From the NCBI GenBank assembly GCA_018700255.1, contig JABISU010000114.1:1-8696 (forward strand): a stretch of DNA of 8,696 nt, written 5' to 3'. The notes under the pieces are model-generated. The model was not told where the DNA came from. It did no database searches and worked only from the letters and a program-made list of their open reading frames with translations. Every line of letters starts with the position of its first letter. Position 1 is the stretch's first letter. Made by a program: the position numbers and the translations under genes. Shown in pieces: positions 5,448 through 8,696 of this stretch. The DNA is from Flavobacteriales bacterium. GTDB taxonomy: Bacteria > Bacteroidota > Bacteroidia > Flavobacteriales > UA16.

Positions 5448-6713
5448 TTAGTCGTTGATGTGGATCTTAGTTCCGTTTATACATCCATATACAGTACCAC
5501 TAAGATTGCGATTAGGCCAAGGGTTATTGGCTCCGCCAGAAATATTTTGAAAGTTAAATTCTTTCATAGGGTCAAACCATGTGATTTTTACGGGTGAATT
5601 TATTTCAATATGTACCTCAGGAATATTGTAGACTCTGCGAGTAGCATTAGATATAGAGTCAATAAGCCTACTCAGATCTAAATTATTGCAGGCTGTATTT
5701 ACTGCAGCAAAAACGGATTCGATTCCAGAAATACCATTAGGACTAAGAATAAATTCCACATCATGAGACTCTATGTTTTCAGGGCGGTGGTCTGAAATAA
5801 CTGAGTCAAGAGTTCCATTTTGTAGTGCCACTTGTAAAGCTTTTCTATCTGACTTTAATCTTAATGGTGGATTTACTCTGAGCGTTCCATCAAAATCACT
5901 CAAGTCATTATCGATAAAAGTTAGATGATGAGGCGTTGTGGCTGCAGTAATGTTAAGTCCTTTTTTCTTTGCTTTTCGTATTAGATTCACACCAGAAGCA
6001 GTAGATACAATCGGGATATGTATTCTTCCTCCTGCATATGAAAGAATTTCAATATCCCTCTGAATGCGAAGAGTTTCGGCTTCTGAAGGAGAGCCTATTA
6101 ATCCTAATTTAGTGCTTGTTACACCTTCGTGCATATGCGCTCCTGGATTCAAGTCTGAATCTATGGCCTCTGAAATAACAACATCTCCTGAAGGCCCTAG
6201 ATATTCGAGAGCTCTATGTAGTAGGCCAACTTTATTTATGGGAGAGTCATCAGTGAAACCGATAGCTCCTGCATCAGCCATATCTATTAATTCGGAAAGT
6301 TGATCACCAGCTCTATTTTTTGAAATACAGCCCAGTGGATGAGCCTCACATGGAGAATTCGTTTTTTCACCTCTTGCAATTAGATAAGCTACTGAAGCTT
6401 TGTTGTCTATTGGTGGGTTTGTAGATGGTAAAATAGCTACATCTGTATATCCGCCTGCTGCTGCAGCAAACAGTCCCCTGTCTAATCCTTCTTTTATTTC
6501 ATTTCCAGGATCTCTAAAGTGAGCTTGTCCATCCATCCATCCGGGACTTATATAGCTATTTTCTTTATTTAGAATTAAACATGAATCGCAGTTTATATTT
6601 TTTCCGATCTCAGTAATAATACCGTTAATTATTTTCACATCGACTTTTTTACCATCGAATGACCCACCAGGATCAATAATTTTTACCTTTTTTAAAACTA
6701 TTTGTGTTTCCAT
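5448..6713 (-). CDS. Dihydroorotase-like amidohydrolase, probably catalytically inactive (PyrC'-type)
   Basis: The 421-residue protein aligns by eye over its whole length with class I dihydroorotase, which makes carbamoyl-aspartate and dihydroorotate interconvert in de novo pyrimidine synthesis. Fold motifs kept are SPGWMDGQAHFRDPG (56-70), AAAAGGYTDVAILPSTNPP (83-101), GFTDD (152-156), TPHHL (260-264), VNPPLR (280-285), ISDHRPEN (306-313) and NGISGIES (326-333). Of the expected metal ligands, H65, D155 and D308 remain, but the first His of HxH is Q63, the HAED-type His is about S181, and the HVST-type His is I235. Loss of three histidines argues against normal zinc catalysis. The ATG at 6713 gives a family-like N-terminus (METQIVLKKVKIIDP); an upstream start at 6776 would add 21 unrelated residues. 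The start lies inside the end of the BatA gene (16-base overlap), implying translational coupling. Confidence 0.88.
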   Translation of the reverse strand: METQIVLKKVKIIDPGGSFDGKKVDVKIINGIITEIGKNINCDSCLILNKENSYISPGWMDGQAHFRDPGNEIKEGLDRGLFAAAAGGYTDVAILPSTNPPIDNKASVAYLIARGEKTNSPCEAHPLGCISKNRAGDQLSELIDMADAGAIGFTDDSPINKVGLLHRALEYLGPSGDVVISEAIDSDLNPGAHMHEGVTSTKLGLIGSPSEAETLRIQRDIEILSYAGGRIHIPIVSTASGVNLIRKAKKKGLNITAATTPHHLTFIDNDLSDFDGTLRVNPPLRLKSDRKALQVALQNGTLDSVISDHRPENIESHDVEFILSPNGISGIESVFAAVNTACNNLDLSRLIDSISNATRRVYNIPEVHIEINSPVKITWFDPMKEFNFQNISGGANNPWPNRNLSGTVYGCINGTKIHIND

Positions 6714-8696
6714 CTTTTTTGAAGAATTGTTTCGCCTGCAAGTGCTATGGTTACTATAATAATCAACTGCCACCAAAGGTGTGTTCCTGATTTCACATTC
6801 AGAATAACACTAGATATGTTTTCATCTGAAAGTTCTAAGACACTCGTGTTATTCCAACCATATTTACCTAACTCAGCTTTAAATCCAGGAATATCCCATG
6901 CGGAAGGATCACTCTCAACTCTATCTGCATTAATACCGAATGCAAACGATGTTAAAGAGTCGATTTCTACTGTATAATTACCTGGAGTATTAATTTGTGG
7001 CCCAAGCAATATTCTTGTCGAGCCACTACTTGTTCTGACTTCAGGCAGTATATATGCATCACTGTTATTTAAACTCACCTGCACTATTTCGTTAGGCTCA
7101 ACTTCGAAGTTTAGAAATATTTTATTTTCACTTTTAAGAGTAATTGATTCAGCTTTTGCAGAACGTGCTACTTCTGATAACCTAAGTAAAATGGGCACGA
7201 AAATAGCGTGTTTAATAAAGTTACCAGTTTCTTGTTCTAATGTAATGCTCAATAAAAACGCACTCCCTTCGCCAACAGCGACCCTAGATAGAAATGGATA
7301 CCCTCTTGATGTGCTTCCTAAAACCTCCTCTTCATCAGTAACCTTCCTTGAGATGCATCTGTCAGATACAGGCATGTCCATCCTGTTTGGAGGAGTTAAA
7401 AAAACGCCATTAAATAAAGGGTGTGAGAATTTTATGTTTTTTAAAGGCTCAGGATTATTTGTTTTATGCCAAACTTTCCCCTCTCCAAATCCCAATTTAG
7501 TTCTCAATAATTCAGCTCTTGAACTATTATTAACTGAATCAGGTATTATTAAGACTGTGCCACCATTTGTTGTGAAGTCAACAAGGGATTGCGTTATGCC
7601 ACTAGAGGGGTCGTTTACCGAGTTGACAATAATTAAATCATAGTTGGATGTAGTCGCAAAGTCTGGAAGTGTCTCTAGGGTTTCAAGATTAACGGAAACG
7701 CCACTTGAGAGAAAGACCTTTTGAATACTCTTACTTGTTTTAGAGTTTTTATTATCACTTAATTGTAGGATGTCAATTTGCTGTACGACTTCATATCCTA
7801 AATAAAACGTATCATCGAAAGTAATAGGGGAATCTTCGATAGATATTATAGCGTGGTTAAACCCACTTTCTCCATGTGTGAAGTGGAGAACTGTATCAGT
7901 ATGAATTCCCGGACTTAAATTGAAAGATGAAATGGCCGTTTTTTCATTGTTAATGTCTAATTTCAAACCTAGGCCATCTACTCGCTGGAGTGCGTTATGC
8001 TTAAGTCTAACATGTAGTTTTGCAGGATTTCCACTTGTTGCTATAGGGGAGTTGAACCATGCAGAATCAACCCAAACATTAGGCCTATCATTTGCAATGT
8101 ATGGCAGGAAGTGAATCGAAATGTTTGTGTCTGGCTTGAAATTTTCAGACAATATATGCGAACTCTTTTGTAAGTCGCTGAGTAGATATATAGTTTGGCT
8201 TCTATCAGAAGCTTTGCTTAATTGATCTGAAGCCCTCGCAACGACCGCTTCAATATTTCTTACAAAAGGTTCAGTTTGAATTGAGGAGATTCTTTCAATA
8301 GCTTCTTGCTTGCTGAGAAAGTGTGAGTCTTTACCTGAAAAAGCATTTGTAATAATATGAAACTTATCAGTTTCTGAGTAATTATCGACTATTTCCGAAG
8401 CTCTAGTTTTCTCTACTTGAAGAACTGGGCCTTGCTCCCCTAAGGCATCTATTGACGGGCTTGTGTCTAAGTAGATCGACACTGCATTACCTCTACGGCC
8501 ATTATTTTCAGTGATTCCTGTGTAAGGAATATATGGCCCAGCAAAAGCTATTACTAAAGATGCAATCGCAATGATTCTGAGTAGAAGAAGGAGAAGGTTT
8601 CGTAGCCTTTGAGTAGATCTAGTCTCTTTATTTACATTTTCTAAGAAACTCACATTAGAAAAGCTCACGGTCCTAAATCTCCGCAATTGCAGTAAA
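6698..8696 (-). CDS. BatA-domain / VWA-like membrane protein (5' end outside window)
   Basis: The frame stays open to the right edge, reading LLQLRRFRTVSFSNVSFLENV at the start. This matches the stretch after the first membrane helix of the BatA N-terminal domain, so the true start lies beyond 8696 and the TTG at 8686 is not the start. Counting from that TTG codon, a membrane helix follows (about 31-53, LLLLLLRIIAIASLVIAFAG). Then comes a von Willebrand A-like domain with a DTSPS metal-site motif (74-78) and LLSDLQKS (168-175). A Rossmann-like segment carries YDLIIVNS and GGTVLIIPDS. A last membrane helix lies near the C-terminus (LWWQLIIIVTIALAG), followed by a basic tail. The bulk between the helices should be periplasmic. 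Such proteins are common in Bacteroidota; related Bat proteins have been tied to stress tolerance, but the role here is unknown. It overlaps the dihydroorotase-like gene by 16 bases. Confidence 0.87.
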   Translation of the reverse strand, partial: LLQLRRFRTVSFSNVSFLENVNKETRSTQRLRNLLLLLLRIIAIASLVIAFAGPYIPYTGITENNGRRGNAVSIYLDTSPSIDALGEQGPVLQVEKTRASEIVDNYSETDKFHIITNAFSGKDSHFLSKQEAIERISSIQTEPFVRNIEAVVARASDQLSKASDRSQTIYLLSDLQKSSHILSENFKPDTNISIHFLPYIANDRPNVWVDSAWFNSPIATSGNPAKLHVRLKHNALQRVDGLGLKLDINNEKTAISSFNLSPGIHTDTVLHFTHGESGFNHAIISIEDSPITFDDTFYLGYEVVQQIDILQLSDNKNSKTSKSIQKVFLSSGVSVNLETLETLPDFATTSNYDLIIVNSVNDPSSGITQSLVDFTTNGGTVLIIPDSVNNSSRAELLRTKLGFGEGKVWHKTNNPEPLKNIKFSHPLFNGVFLTPPNRMDMPVSDRCISRKVTDEEEVLGSTSRGYPFLSRVAVGEGSAFLLSITLEQETGNFIKHAIFVPILLRLSEVARSAKAESITLKSENKIFLNFEVEPNEIVQVSLNNSDAYILPEVRTSSGSTRILLGPQINTPGNYTVEIDSLTSFAFGINADRVESDPSAWDIPGFKAELGKYGWNNTSVLELSDENISSVILNVKSGTHLWWQLIIIVTIALAGETILQKRWKHK

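Noticed and set aside
6714..6776. Upstream in-frame start of the dihydroorotase-like gene
   Set aside because: The 21 extra residues would lie within the BatA C-terminal coding region and do not resemble a dihydroorotase N-terminus, which begins naturally at METQIVLKKVKIID.
8684..8686. TTG as start codon of the BatA-domain gene
   Set aside because: The frame is open to the window edge, and the residues before it (LLQ) continue the BatA motif, so the real start is off the window.

Overview
The window reads as ordinary chromosomal DNA of a member of the Bacteroidota, most likely order Flavobacteriales and perhaps a marine lineage. The reasons are: clearly AT-rich sequence; A-rich rather than GGAGG-like sequence before start codons; a DUF3467 protein of the Bacteroidota type; a polysaccharide deacetylase with the long N-terminal domain typical of this phylum; and a BatA-type membrane protein paired with a divergent dihydroorotase-like gene. 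The genus cannot be named from the sequence. I see no phage, transposon, CRISPR array, tRNA or rRNA.

Layout. The left edge holds the last 30 codons of rpsT (ribosomal protein S20), closed by a strong intrinsic terminator. Twenty bases after the T-tract a compact run of seven genes begins on the + strand: radC, wecB (UDP-GlcNAc 2-epimerase), a polysaccharide deacetylase, upp (uracil phosphoribosyltransferase), a small membrane protein of unknown function, a YjjG-type pyrimidine nucleotidase and a DUF3467 protein. The gaps are 0, 11, 4, 1, 15 and 17 bases, so one transcript is likely. From the right edge two overlapping genes run on the - strand towards it: a BatA-domain/VWA-like membrane protein (5' end outside the window) and a dihydroorotase-like protein. 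The two gene sets converge with only 19 bases between their stop codons.

Function. wecB and the deacetylase fit cell-surface polysaccharide synthesis or modification. upp (uracil + PRPP to UMP) and the YjjG homologue (removal of abnormal pyrimidine nucleotides) fit pyrimidine salvage and nucleotide-pool cleaning, and the unknown membrane protein sits exactly between them. The dihydroorotase-like protein keeps the fold motifs but has lost three of the four expected metal-binding histidines, so it is probably not an active dihydroorotase.

No clearly new system is visible. The points most worth a second look are the metal-site-depleted dihydroorotase paralogue coupled to the BatA gene, and the uncharacterised membrane protein in the pyrimidine-salvage part of the operon.
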